Source of the DNA: Diphasiastrum complanatum
Lineage: Eukaryota > Streptophyta > Lycopodiopsida > Lycopodiales > Lycopodiaceae
Reading direction: 5' to 3'
Assembly: GCA_029204225.1 (NCBI GenBank)
Contig: CM055092.1
Span: forward strand, 23,375,005 to 23,439,004
DNA length: 64,000 nucleotides
Part shown: positions 22,396 to 33,105 of the stretch, one piece after another
Layout of the letters: each line of letters begins with the position of its first letter
Position numbering within the stretch: position 1 is the first letter of the stretch
The notes under the pieces: generated by a model
What the model was told of the DNA's origin: nothing
Seen by the model: only the letters and a program-made list of their open reading frames with translations
Databases searched by the model: none
Program-made: the position numbers and the translations under genes

Positions 22396-23485
22396 ATTAG
22401 TTTCCACGATCACTTACAATCTCAATAGGACATTTAAAGAACACTGTCTCAATTAATTATAGACTTTTTAATTTGTTTTGGACTATTTTCTACGTATGGT
22501 ACCAAAAGATCCATACGTGAAAAACAAAAAAAAATCACTAATTGTTGAAGTGGGATTTTCTTGAGTTCAAATCTCTTTTCAATACAACTATAAGTCAAAC
22601 AAGACAAATTTGATCAATGAGTGACCACAATTTAGTTTCTAAAATTTATTGATGATTTTTCAAATAACTATGAGCACCCAATATAATTTTAAATTCAAAA
22701 TAAATTTGGTTCTTGAATACCAAATACATTGAGCTTATAATTTAAATGAAGTTAGCATTCCAATTGTTAGATTAAGGCGATTGTGATGGATGTTTTTTTG
22801 AAAATCAGATGTAATCCTGTCTAAAATTAGTCTCGATCCAAATAACATACACAACTTTTCAATGTATGCTTAAAATTTTAAGTACAAAAAGAAACATATA
22901 CAACACTAAATTATCATATACTACTAAATTCAAGTTGTATTATAAGAAACTCTAATAGAAACGTAATATCAATGTGTCATTTGCCACTAAAAGTGGTTCA
23001 TATTTGTAAATAATGGACTTGGGCCAAGCCCTACATTAGTCGAGAGACTATTACAAAAGATGCACATCTTTGGTGCAATTCTAGACAATGTAGAAGTTTA
23101 ACCTTTTAGACAAGTAAACTATTTTTGTTCTAAAGGTTGAGAATTTTTAACTATTTCCAACCTTCAGAATTTCTAAAAGCCTTTAAACTTTCTACATCAT
23201 GATTCCTCATGGTCTTACAATACACATGCCATGGAATAGGATTTACTTATAGGGTTACATGCCCACACCCTAGCATACAAAAAAGTTAGCTTTTTACAAA
23301 ATTGCCAAGCTGGATTTACAACTGAATTTACAGAAGGAATTATATTTTAAGCATGTCTTTTGAAGTCAAATTTGGACTTGTTGCAGATTCAGAATTTGCT
23401 AACACTCATTAATACATTACAAGTCCAATAATTATGGCGACAAAGATTGTAACCAGGACTTTACAACTACAATCATGAAGTCTAC
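22396..23485. other. No gene seen
   Basis: AT-rich, no supported frame. It may include intron sequence of the decayed gene that follows, since that gene's last recognisable exon ends at a GTGAGTAG donor-like site near 23486-23493 on the minus strand. Confidence 0.4.
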
Positions 23486-24039
23486 TCACCAATATCAGCT
23501 GCACATTCATCGGATAATTTGGACATGTATTCTTTGATGTGTGCCACTGATATTTTCAGAATAGATATTGATTTTTCCACAGTGTTTTTTTTGCCTTTGA
23601 TTTCCATGCATGAACAACCGTATCTACATCCATATATTCTGGTCCATCGTTGTTCGAAATCCATTCATTCTCTAAGCAATTTTTGTACAGTTGTCAACTT
23701 GTCTCAGGTTTCTACGTCGTTTATTAGAATTTGGTTTATACCATAATGTTTTAAAGTCTGTGGCCAAGCCTTCTGAGTTTTTCTTCACTTCGACAACTTT
23801 TGCCACCCAAATAGGTATGGAACCCTCCACAACATCTTTATCTGGAGGCCACATTGCAACAAACTTGTCCAACAGAACTTCTCTACATGATATGAATTCA
23901 ACCAGAGGTGCATCAGCTTTTCGCCTACAAAACTTGTCGAGTAATAACTCTACATCCATTTCGACCTCATTGATTGAAGTTGATGCAGATGAATCAAATG
24001 TGTTGGCAAGGATTGTGGCCGAAAAGCCTCTTGACTATA
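23486..24039 (-). pseudogene. 3' part of split GHTHEDID-family gene
   Basis: Minus-strand frame MDVELLLDKFCRRKADAPLV (23959) continues through EGSIPIWVAKVVEVKKN and KTLWYKPNSNKRRRN, then breaks. A WVAKV ... LWY pattern resembles a small SH3/BAH-like barrel, an inference only. Immediately upstream on the minus strand is a 275-bp LTR, and the 5-base duplication CAATG at the border matches the one at 29530-29534. This stretch was therefore contiguous with the plus-strand pseudogene ending at 29529 before the LTR element inserted. The last exon-like piece ends at a GTGAGT donor. Confidence 0.65.
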
Positions 24040-24044
24040 CATTG

Positions 24045-24319
24045 ACTTAGAATTTGCTTTGCACAGGAACATAGATCATGCTACACAGTAACACAGACAG
24101 AAAAACACTCTCTAGGGCAAGCTCACATAGCAACTGTATTTCTCAAAATGAAATTACACTATACATATAGTTGTTCACTTAGGGAACCCATGCATGACCC
24201 AGGTCGTCGTTGGCAGGATGGGCGTCCCATCGACTTGCCTCGTGGTGAGGCCAACTAATCCTTATCAACTGATAGGACCCACAGTACAGTAACACAATGA
24301 TTCTACTTTAATTCTAACT
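24045..24319 (-). mobile_element. 275-bp LTR (family C), 3' copy, minus strand
   Basis: Aligned by eye over all 275 bases to 29535-29809. The ends are AGTTAGAATT and AATTCTAAGT, an inverted pair without the usual TG/CA. CATTG at 24040-24044 (CAATG on the minus strand) is the target duplication. The minus-strand sequence upstream, TTAAGGAAGAG at 24320-24330, is the polypurine tract and leads back into copia RNase H, so this is a 3' LTR. Confidence 0.85.
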
Positions 24320-24960
24320 CTCTTCCTTAAAGTAGAGTCTACTTTTTATACAGTCACATACATAGCTTTAAAGTCAACAAACTTTAAGTATAGAAAGCTT
24401 TGATCTAAACTTATCAAACTTTTCTCCAACAAGTGGCTTAGTGAAAATATCAGCTAGTTGTTCTTCTGTGCTACAATGAACAGCATGAATTTCATGACTC
24501 AACAGCCTCTCACATATAAAGTGATACTGAATCTCAATGTGTTTAGTTCTCGCATGGAACACTGGATTCCTTGTTTTTCCTCTATTTCCTTTAACATGGT
24601 ATGGACATTAGAAAGGGCAATCATGCCTTCAATAAGATTGCCTTCATAAATGTGCAAGACACCTTCTGAGTCGTAAATATCTAGTGTCTCAATGAAGTGA
24701 ATAGTGTCCGCACATAAAAGAACCACATGGCGTTCTTCTCCGTGAGACCCCCTAGTCACGAAATTCCACCTTATCAACAAGGACACCTTCAGGCATTAAA
24801 ATGGCACGAATCAAGCCAATAGTCTCAACATCACGCATTGTAACCCCAGGCTTGCCCACTGAAACCTTTGAAACAACTCATGTGTAACCTGTTTGAACTC
24901 GGCTTTTGTTGAACTTTCCAAGCCCTTGTTAAGAAAACCGGGGAGGCCTCACCAACGGGC
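24320..24960 (-). mobile_element. Family C copia RNase H C-terminus and truncated interior
   Basis: 24374-24562 encodes FHARTKHIEIQYHFICERLL and STEEQLADIFTKPL, the canonical end of Ty1/copia pol, 40 or so bases from the polypurine tract. Upstream, the IALSNVHTMLKE segment shows a roughly 50-base insertion between IALS and NPVFHAR. Beyond about 24780 the minus strand carries KPGVTMRDVETIGLIRAILM, which is not copia and marks a junction or captured fragment. The reverse transcriptase and integrase are absent here. Confidence 0.7.
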
Positions 24961-26600
24961 CTCAAAATAGTTTCTGCAACAGTGTAGAATGCCTACAATC
25001 ACACAAAGGAAGTTATAAGTAGTAAATCAGAATGTTTTTTTAAGTCCCTCACCCGTCCAGTCCACATTGCCCCCCATACGCCGCGTCGGGTGGGGAGGTA
25101 TGATTTTTATTTTTTTTTTGCAGTATAGCCTCTCCACCCGCCGATGCGAGTGGGGAAGGGATAAAAAAAAATGGTTATTCTATACATATATCATGGTTAT
25201 AAAGAGCCTAGTGTATAGAATATATCATATTTATATGCATATATGTATATATAATATTTATATTGTGTTTAATATAATGGTTATAATGAGTGTCTTTTCT
25301 ATAGAATGGTTTATGGTCTATTTACTATAATGAGTCTATTTATTATATGTATTTTGGCATGTGTTTTCTTGTATTTGTTTGCTTAATATATTTTGTGTTT
25401 AAAAATATTTTTAGTCATTGAAAACTGCGGATAGGTTGGTCGTTTATATATATATCAACACAGTAGATAAACATAGTGGTTAATTTTGCGCAGATTGATG
25501 ACCTGTACATAGCGGGACTTTGTGCAAATTGATGACATGTTCAAAATGACACCATGATCTTTTGTGCGGATTGATGACATGGAAAGAACAACTTGACACT
25601 ATATACACATTTTATATCTCCTCGAAACTCCATTTTAGATTGTGACTCTTTAGTTCGAGTTACTATCACTGAGACTTCTTCTGTTAAGACTTTGAACCAT
25701 ATTAAAGTAAGACTTCTTCTGTTTTACGCTTTTTATAAACATGCTTTTATTGTAAGTTTTTTACTAGTTCTTTTTCAAAAAAATAACATAAACTCTATGG
25801 CATTTTCCTTTTCATCCCTATAACTTTGAAAGGGAGTTAAAACTAAATCCCCCACTCTAAATTAATGTTTTTAGGGGGACTTTTAACGTGTTTAGGACAG
25901 TTTTTATGAAACTTTTTAAAGGGGGGTTTATGTGTATATTCTCCTCCTTTCTTCATTCCAAGCATATTGTTATATCTATATATTACGAAATAGAGTAAAC
26001 AAGTTTTAAAAGAATAAAAACAATATCCAAAACCAAAATAATAAATTTAAACAAATAGAATATAATGAAAACCAAATAAAATAAACCAAAGTAAAGGAAA
26101 TAAAACAAAATGAATCCAACAAAAGTAAAATACAATAAATCCAAAAAAAATAAAATATAAAAAACCCAAAAGAAATAAAATAAAAAATAAGATAAACCTA
26201 GATATAATAAACCCAAGGCGAATGTAAAAATAAAAAATAAGATAGCCTCAATTAAAAATGAAACAAAAAATAAGTTAAATCTAAATAAGACCAAATAAGA
26301 TAAATCAATAAGTTAAACCCAAATAAGACCACCTAAAAATAATTCCAAAAATGACCTCCTAAAAAACAAGTCTAAAAAATAAAAAATGAATAACAAGTCA
26401 AAAAACTAAAAAAAAAATCTAAAAGGGTGAAGTGCTAAGAATAAGGGCCGAGGGCTGAGGGGCAAGGGCTAAGGTTGAAAGATCATGGCAAGGGCTATGG
26501 GCTAAGAGCCATTGGCTAATAGCTAGGAGCTAAGGTTTCATAATTTTGCTAATTATATTTTTATAGCAGTATACTCTTGATTTAAATACTTTTATTACAG
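24961..26600. other. AT-rich low-complexity sequence
   Basis: No gene. 25050-25165 holds GC-rich CCACCCG-type inverted motifs reminiscent of the hairpins at 15.3 kb. 25980-26300 is an A-rich run of AATAAAA/AACCAAA words (its complement gives an open frame of F/L/Y only). 26430-26545 has loose tandem GGGCTAAGG-like words. An inversion breakpoint is inferred somewhere in 24.8-26.6 kb. Confidence 0.45.
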
Positions 26601-26639
26601 AAAATCCTAACATGAAGTGTACTTATTCTTTTTTTTCAG

Positions 26640-29529
26640 GGGACTCACTGCATGGATTACTCAAGAGAGGATGTGCCAGTTGTTTTATTTTTTCGGAAAG
26701 AGGTGGTTGCATTTGGAAATGTTTTAACTGCTAACTCAAATGGAACATGTTTTCTCAGATAAGTTGGTGCAGATAAAAGTGTCGTCATAATTTCAAAGGT
26801 GTTTAATATGGATTGTCCCTTGACATACCCTCACAGTGATTTTGATCACCTAGAAGACATTTACAACTATGTATTCATCGATGTCATTGCAAAAAAAATC
26901 TTGTGGGATAATGCAGATATTGTCAATATGAATGAACTCATTGTTGCCAACTGTCCATTATACAACATTGATGATGTTGTTGATTGTATGAATTTTCAAG
27001 GGGTAGTAGTTTTCACTGCTAAATTCAAAGGCTATTAACCCAGTGAAAATAACTTACTTGTTGTCGTGAAGTTGACTTCAGTCACAATAGAAGGAATATT
27101 GAGAATGTCATGGCAGATAATGGAGACTCGTTCTACACGCAAAACCAAACAATGATTTGGTGTTTGTCAAAACTGTCTTTGCACTCCAAAAAGAGAAAAC
27201 ATGTATTGTTTATTGAACCACTAAGTGAGTGCTTTACGTATTATTCTAATGGTTCAAACAAGGGCAACGTCAGAAAAATGTTGGGCCAGCCTTGTGGTTC
27301 AAAAAGGATTAACATCCAAAAAACGACAACAAGATCAGTATATAATTTGGATTATTTGAGTGGTGTAGAAGATGTCGAAAATAGATCCATCGACTGCAAT
27401 ACAACAAGATCAAGTAACTACAACTCATATATCTTGACTGGAATCGAAGATATTTCTCATCGTAATATGTCAAGATCAATGTACAATTCATATAACTTAC
27501 CAGATGTCAAGGACGTGGTTACTCGTAGTATATCTGCATCAACATACAACTTGGATTATAGGTGTGGAGGATGTTGAGAGACTATTGATAACAACAAAAA
27601 TAAATGTCGCTTTGAAATCAGTAGTCAAACAAAGCATACACCGAATTCGTCAATTTTGGCAAGTGCTAATGCATCCACCTGACGCAATTTAGATTTTTCG
27701 GAGTTCAACTTCGATGAACATGATTACACAAGCACCATATTACATTATGCTAATATTACAAACGATCCTACAAGATCAAGATGGTCACAAGCAGATAACG
27801 GTTTTGAAGATCTACAAAGAGAGCCTCAAGTATGTCCAACATCCATTGGAACTACTCAGAGTTTCAAAAGAAAACGTGTGCTTGCATATGTTGTACAAAA
27901 AAAGACAGAATATGTTTTATTATTAGAAAATATAATGGAAACATTGATGCAACCATGTTGTAGCAAGTTGTGCATTCGACGAATCACCTATAAAGATTGT
28001 GGAGACTTGCGACTAGGTGTGTGGAGAAAACGAGGAGCTGACAAGCATAATCATTTGTTGCAGATGTTCAAATGTTTTTTTCATAAACGAGAAATGTCAA
28101 ATGCGGTGTTTGATATTTTGGAGGAACCCAAATTGTGCTTCAAACATATGTTGGATGGAAAAGTTATTGCATAAAAGCATATCAAAATCTATTGAGAATC
28201 TCCCATGGAATGTTTTGGCAGGTAATTGCTAAGGCACGTTATTCCATTGTGTTCAAGTTTCATGAAAACACCGACACATTCAAGCAACGTGGACATTCTT
28301 CACAAGGGCTGGCCATAATGCATGGGATTTTGGAAAAGCACATGTTGCCTCAACCACATCTACAACATAGATCAAATGATCAAGATTCACACTCTACGAG
28401 ATGTGGAAACAAGAGTTTAGACATGTCAAGACTCCAACAAGACAAAGAATGTCCAAATGCAAAACATGTGATGATCTTAAAAATGCAATAGAGACAACTC
28501 CCAATGCTAGGATGCGTGATCAATATGTTGCATTGAGAGGTCGTCATCTACATCATGTTTTCAATCCAGAAAATTGTATGCATATTGGAAAGAAGAGTCA
28601 AGATCATGCCTTGAGCAGTCTTTGTGTCTCATCATTGATGGAATGGATCAAAATACAACAACATTACCCTGTTTCATTAAGACTCCTCCCAGATTAGAGG
28701 GAAATTGATTTTTGAAAACACATGTTTGTGGGTATTGGTTCATGGATTCAAATTGCTATGTGATGTTTGAATTGATACCTTGCATGCTCATGATAGCAAT
28801 CAAGTTGCCACATCAATAATGTGAGCAATAAGAAAGGTACAAGCATCACACAGTAGCTTTCCTTCGATCTTACGTATTCAAGCTGACAATTTTTGGAGGG
28901 AGAACAAGAACAAATTTATTTTTATCTTTGTTGTATGTTAGTGGCACAAAACATCTTCCAAAAGGTAGAAATGAGATTTCTTTTGATTGGCCACACACAT
29001 GAAGACATAGATCAGGTTTTCAGTGTCATATCTAGGGCTTTGAAGTCCAAATCAGTTTATACAATGCCAGATATGCTAGCACAAATTGGTGAAAAGATAG
29101 GTGGCAGTCGTAGCAAAAGCACTGAAGTAGAAATACTGGAACAAATGGTTGACTAAAAACAATTTATAGATCCTTGTATTGCTCAACGAAATGACGGCTT
29201 AGAAGGACACACCAATCCTCACTATTTTTGTTTGCAAATGTTGAATGGTGAGCCAACTATGCAATGGAAATACTATTCTAATGATGGAGACAACTCATGG
29301 AGCGAGCCTTTCAAATTGTTGCAACGTGTACCTTTAAAAGATATAGCCATTTTTCTAGCATCCACGAAGGATCTGGATCCAGATGAAATGAAAGGAATAA
29401 TGTCCTTTATTGATTATCTGCGGTTCATGAGCTAGAAGTTTCCAGAGTACAAGGATTGCATTGATGCATGTGTGGTTGAAACCACAAAACTTGTCGAATA
29501 TCTTTCCAAAGAAAATAAGTTGTCAGGAT
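26640..29529 (+). pseudogene. GHTHEDID-family (recalled as DUF7869-type) gene, decayed 5' part
   Basis: The 5' part (26640-27037, VVAFGNVLTANSNGTCF ... DCPLTYPHSD) weakly resembles a DUF8039-like plant domain and follows a TTTTTTTTCAG acceptor. 27330-27570 holds degenerate RSxYNxxYLxGVEDV repeats. From 27940 the motifs appear in family order across several frames: CCSKLC, a SHGMFWQV segment, SKCKTCDDLK (28450), SLCLIIDGMDQ (28622-28651), HDSNQVATSI (28787), RIQADNFWRENKNK (28876-28905) and FLLIGHTHEDIDQVFS (28979). Then SWSEPFKLLQ and a C-terminal YLSKENKLSGSM run to an LTR insertion. There are many stops and at least five frameshifts. Acidic positions at IIDG, QADN and HEDID could be an RNase H-fold catalytic triad, which is my inference. 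Confidence 0.7.
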
Positions 29530-29534
29530 CAATG

Positions 29535-29809
29535 AGTTAGAATTAAAGTAAAATCATTGTGTTACTGTACTGTGGGTCCTATCAGTTGATAAGGATTAGT
29601 TGGCCTTGCCACAAGGCAAGTTGACGGGACACAGATCCCGCTAATGACAACCTGGGCCATGCATGGGTTGTCTGAGTGAACAACTATATGTACAGTGTAA
29701 TTTCATTTTGAGAAATACAGTTGCTATGTGAGCTTGCTGTGGAGAGTGTTTTTCTGTCTGTTTTACTATGTAGCATGATCTGTGTTTCTGTGCAAAGCAG
29801 ATTCTATGT
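29535..29809 (+). mobile_element. 275-bp LTR (family C), 5' copy
   Basis: Near-identical to 24045-24319 in the opposite orientation. It is preceded by CAATG (29530-29534), the same 5 bases that follow the other LTR, and followed by a perfect tRNA-iMet primer-binding site. The start AGTTAGAATT and end ATTCTATGT are not the standard TG...CA. If the boundary is moved by one base the duplication becomes TCAAT, so the exact terminal base is ambiguous. Confidence 0.85.
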
Positions 29810-29822
29810 TGGTATCAGAGCC
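29810..29822 (+). promoter_or_regulatory. Primer-binding site, initiator tRNA-Met
   Basis: TGGTATCAGAGCC directly follows the LTR end. It is the standard complement of plant initiator tRNA-Met used for minus-strand priming by copia elements, and it establishes 29535-29809 as a 5' LTR. Confidence 0.9.
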
Positions 29823-30546
29823 ATACAGGAAGTGTACATAGTACAACATTGCCGTTGAAGTGAGCTTTGGGAGAACTGTCTTCTGAGAGTTTGGGGTTTA
29901 CGGCAGGTTGAAGACGGAAAGAGAAGCATTGGTGCACGGTTTCTAGTTTATAGAGGCTTGTCAAGCTTAGTAGAGGGATTATTAGCCTGTGCATAGCATT
30001 AGACAGGGAAAAATTTGGTGAAAAATTGACAATTTTGACAAACGGAACAATATGCTCACCCGCACTAAAAAACAGAGCAAAGCGGGAAGATATCAACAAA
30101 AATTGTTGTTTTTTTCTCTGCCCCTGAATGGTCAGTCTGCATGTTTTGGCTATTGTATTGTGTCACACCATTGTTGAATGTCACTGGTCATAAACTTATG
30201 ACGATCGACAATAGCCACAATATCGAACTAACTAGATCCTATCTTGATGTTGTGAAAATTTTGGAGTCAGGTTCGAAAGGGCAAAAGTCTCAGAGAAGCG
30301 CTGATCCAAAGTTTTTAGGATCAGAGGAAGATTCAGAATCTAATCATACATATCGACCTTTGTAATGACAGTTATAGTTCTTAAGTAATTAATTTGTAAT
30401 GAGGGTTATGCCAAAACAAAAATGACAAACTTTTTGTTGTCACCTTAGGTGGTAGGGGTTGTTACCGTCGTCGTTCAAATACATAGAATTATATACCTTA
30501 GGCGGTAGAGGTTGTTACTACCCTTTTTTATATTGGAATACAAACA
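29823..30546 (+). other. Element leader remnant and spacer
   Basis: About 29823-30130 is presumably the 5' leader of the family C element. No gag is recognised, so the element is cut soon after. 30440-30525 contains two copies of CCTTAGGNGGTAGNGGTTGTTAC about 55 bases apart. No gene is seen. The inverted-duplication arm starts at about 30547. Confidence 0.4.
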
Positions 30547-30777
30547 GTCTTATGATAAGACAAAGCCTATGATTGCTAATGTGTATTCACATAACTACGA
30601 CTCATTCCCATCAAGATACATGAAATCCAATGAGACATATGATACCTTATCACGAACCTGAATAATTTATATTTGATTGCTCTCTAGCTCTACTCCATGT
30701 ATCAACATGATACATATTGGACCAAACAGAAATGATTTTCTGTTCGATGAGTAAACTGGAAAAGAATTGTTAGCATG

Positions 30778-30992
30778 TGTGACCAAAACACAGCCTACAG
30801 ATGTTAGAGGTGGCAGAGGTTGATATGTTTAGGAAATTGGCCCCATATGCAGGATTCTAAAAGATTACGGGTTTTTCTCTTGTATGTTAGTCCAGCAAGG
30901 CAATCCATGAAACCATTTTCTTGGCATGTACGCTCCCTTTCTATGTTATATAAGCACTCTACGTTGGCTGTCAATGTAGCACCATTTCACGA

Positions 30993-31039
<47 letters not shown>

Positions 31040-32709
31040 GTTTTCCAACAAGTGCTGTGAGATAACCCACAAAGGTTATGGGCCCACACACATTTATCTT
31101 CTTGTGATTTCGGTTTTCTCTCTTCTGTTGTCCAGCGATGACACCACCAACAGAGATATGGGATACAACATGCCTGCAATACTCCTCTTGTCTTCCTCTC
31201 ATCTACTAACGTTCTCTCATCCCTTTGACAGACATCTCTGAGGCACTATTTCAAAGATGACATCAGTTGCTCAATGCCAAGCCATAGAGAAGTTCAATGG
31301 AGAGAACTTTCATCTATGGAAGCTGAAGATGAAGATGGTGCTGCATGATCGTGATCTGTGGGAGATTGTTTTAGGAGAGAAACAAAGGCCAGAAGATCCT
31401 CAAGGAAGAGCAGCATGGGCAAAGGAAAACAACAAAGCCAAGGCCATCCTCCTCCTGAGCATTAATGACACTGAATTAATGCATGTCTATTCTGCAGAGA
31501 CAACAAAGCAAATCTGGGATTTGTTGGAGGGGATGTACCAATCATCTTCCATAAGCAACAAGTTGCATCTGAGAAGGAGTCTCACAATGCTGAAGATGTC
31601 AGAAAATGACTCTATGAGTGATCATTTCCAAAAGCAGCATAGAGAAACTTGTTGCCATCCAATGCAAGATTGATGAAGATGAGAAGGTAGTTCTACTTCT
31701 TAATAGTTTGCCAGAATCCTCTGCATCTTTGGCCTCTGTTCTTGTATGCACACCAGGAATGACAAGCATTCAAGCTGTCAAATCATTCCTCTTGCAAGAA
31801 GAACTGCACAAGAAAGATGCAAAGATGGGAACCAGAGTGAGTAGTGAACTTGCTCTCTTCTCAAAGGCAAGCAGAAGCATGGCAGATAAGGAGAAATGTA
31901 CATATTGTGGCAAATTGGCCACAATCCAAAGAAATGCTGGAAAAAGGCCTATGATGATGCCCAGTCATATGAAGCTCATTTGGTTCAAGAAGAAGAAGAA
32001 ACAATAGCATTATGATCTAGATTATCAATGTAGAACAAAGGCATGTGAATGTAGAAGGAGTGCAAGAGAGGAAGCTTAGTGCATTAAAAAGGATGACTTG
32101 AATTTTCAATTGTACTTGTAAAGCATTTATGTGTGGGAGGTTCTAAGAGTGATAAAGCTAAAAAATATGTTAGTGTTACAGTGTTTTGATCAAGTGAGGG
32201 ATTGTTAGCATGTGTGACCAAAACACAGGAAACCAGTAACCATTTTAAGGTTATGGTTTGTGGTTAATTGGATATGGAAAAATGATTTATATGTTGGTAT
32301 TGCCCTCGTAGCTTTGACTCAATATTTATAAAAGCTCGGACTATGCTATGGGAACCACGCATGCACACACACACATGAATAAATCAAGATCCTACAAGGC
32401 AGGGTAGCATGAACTAGTAAACATGAAACAACATCACACATGCGCACACACACCCTAAACCCTAAAATCTAAGCACACATGAGGAGAAAAAAAAAAGGTC
32501 ATGGTAGAGTGCTAACCTAAACTCCCGAACTGAACGGTTATATCCTACTCTAGAATGTCACCACATGCTCTGTCCTACGGCCTTTGGGCTTTCTTGTGGA
32601 ACTAATCATCCAACAAGAAACATTTGAATCATGTCTTTAACGGAAGAAAACAAGGGCTACACACCTTCCTAGAATTGGGAGTGTTGGTCAATGTAGCAAC
32701 ATTTCATGA

Positions 32710-32780
<71 letters not shown>

Positions 32781-32832
32781 GCCTGCCTGCTCTCTCTTGG
32801 TTTTCCAGCAAGTGCTGTGAAATAACCCAACA
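30778..32832 (+). mobile_element. TR-GAG-type LTR element, left-arm copy (family B)
   Basis: 5' LTR 30778-31071 runs TGTTAGCATGTGTG ... AACCCACA. 3' LTR 32213-32832 begins TGTTAGCATG after the polypurine-like GTGAGGGAT and ends AACCCAACA. Flanking 5-mers AGAAT (30773) and AGAAG (32833) are a target duplication with one change. The 3' LTR is inflated by foreign sequence 32222-32686. (CT)n runs occur in both LTRs (30996-31037, 32711-32766). Only gag lies between the LTRs and no pol is present, matching the plant TR-GAG class. I found no initiator-Met primer site after the 5' LTR. Confidence 0.8.
31257..32007 (+). pseudogene. Copia-type gag, frameshifted (left TR-GAG)
   Basis: The frame starts MTSVAQCQAIEKFNGENFHL and carries the UBN2/gag core (LWKLKMKMVL, WDLLEGMYQSSS, LHLRRSLTMLKM). 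It loses frame near 31630, where the intact right-arm copy reads FQKMQTIIEKL. A second frame, 31618-32007, continues IQCKIDEDEKVVLLLNSLPE to the zinc knuckle. There, CTYCGKL is followed by another frame change that destroys GHNPKKC. Two frameshifts make this copy non-functional. Confidence 0.8.
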
Positions 32833-33105
32833 AGAAGTTCACGTCCGCCGATGCTGGATATTCACGATGGATCATGGAAACAATATGCTTTATTGCAATG
32901 GTAACAAGTTCTAGACTGAATTAAGTTGTGAAATTTCTGCATTTGGAATATGATGGAATAGGCTCCTACAGACTGCACGCCTCTTTTACGTTTATGTTTG
33001 AAGAATCAAAAAAATTTCTAACACCGATATATGTCTACCAGAAAGTGTTGAAAATCATCTGTGAAGTTTGTTTGTAATGAGCAATATTGAGAAATATGAC
33101 ATTCC

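Noticed and set aside
25983-26294. 103-aa minus-strand frame rich in F, L, Y and I that looks like a membrane protein
   Set aside because: It is the complement of an A-rich low-complexity run (AATAAAA, AACCAAA words).
30946-31202. Minus-strand frames with long RERERERE runs (also 32669-32875)
   Set aside because: They are translations of the (CT)n microsatellite within the TR-GAG LTRs.
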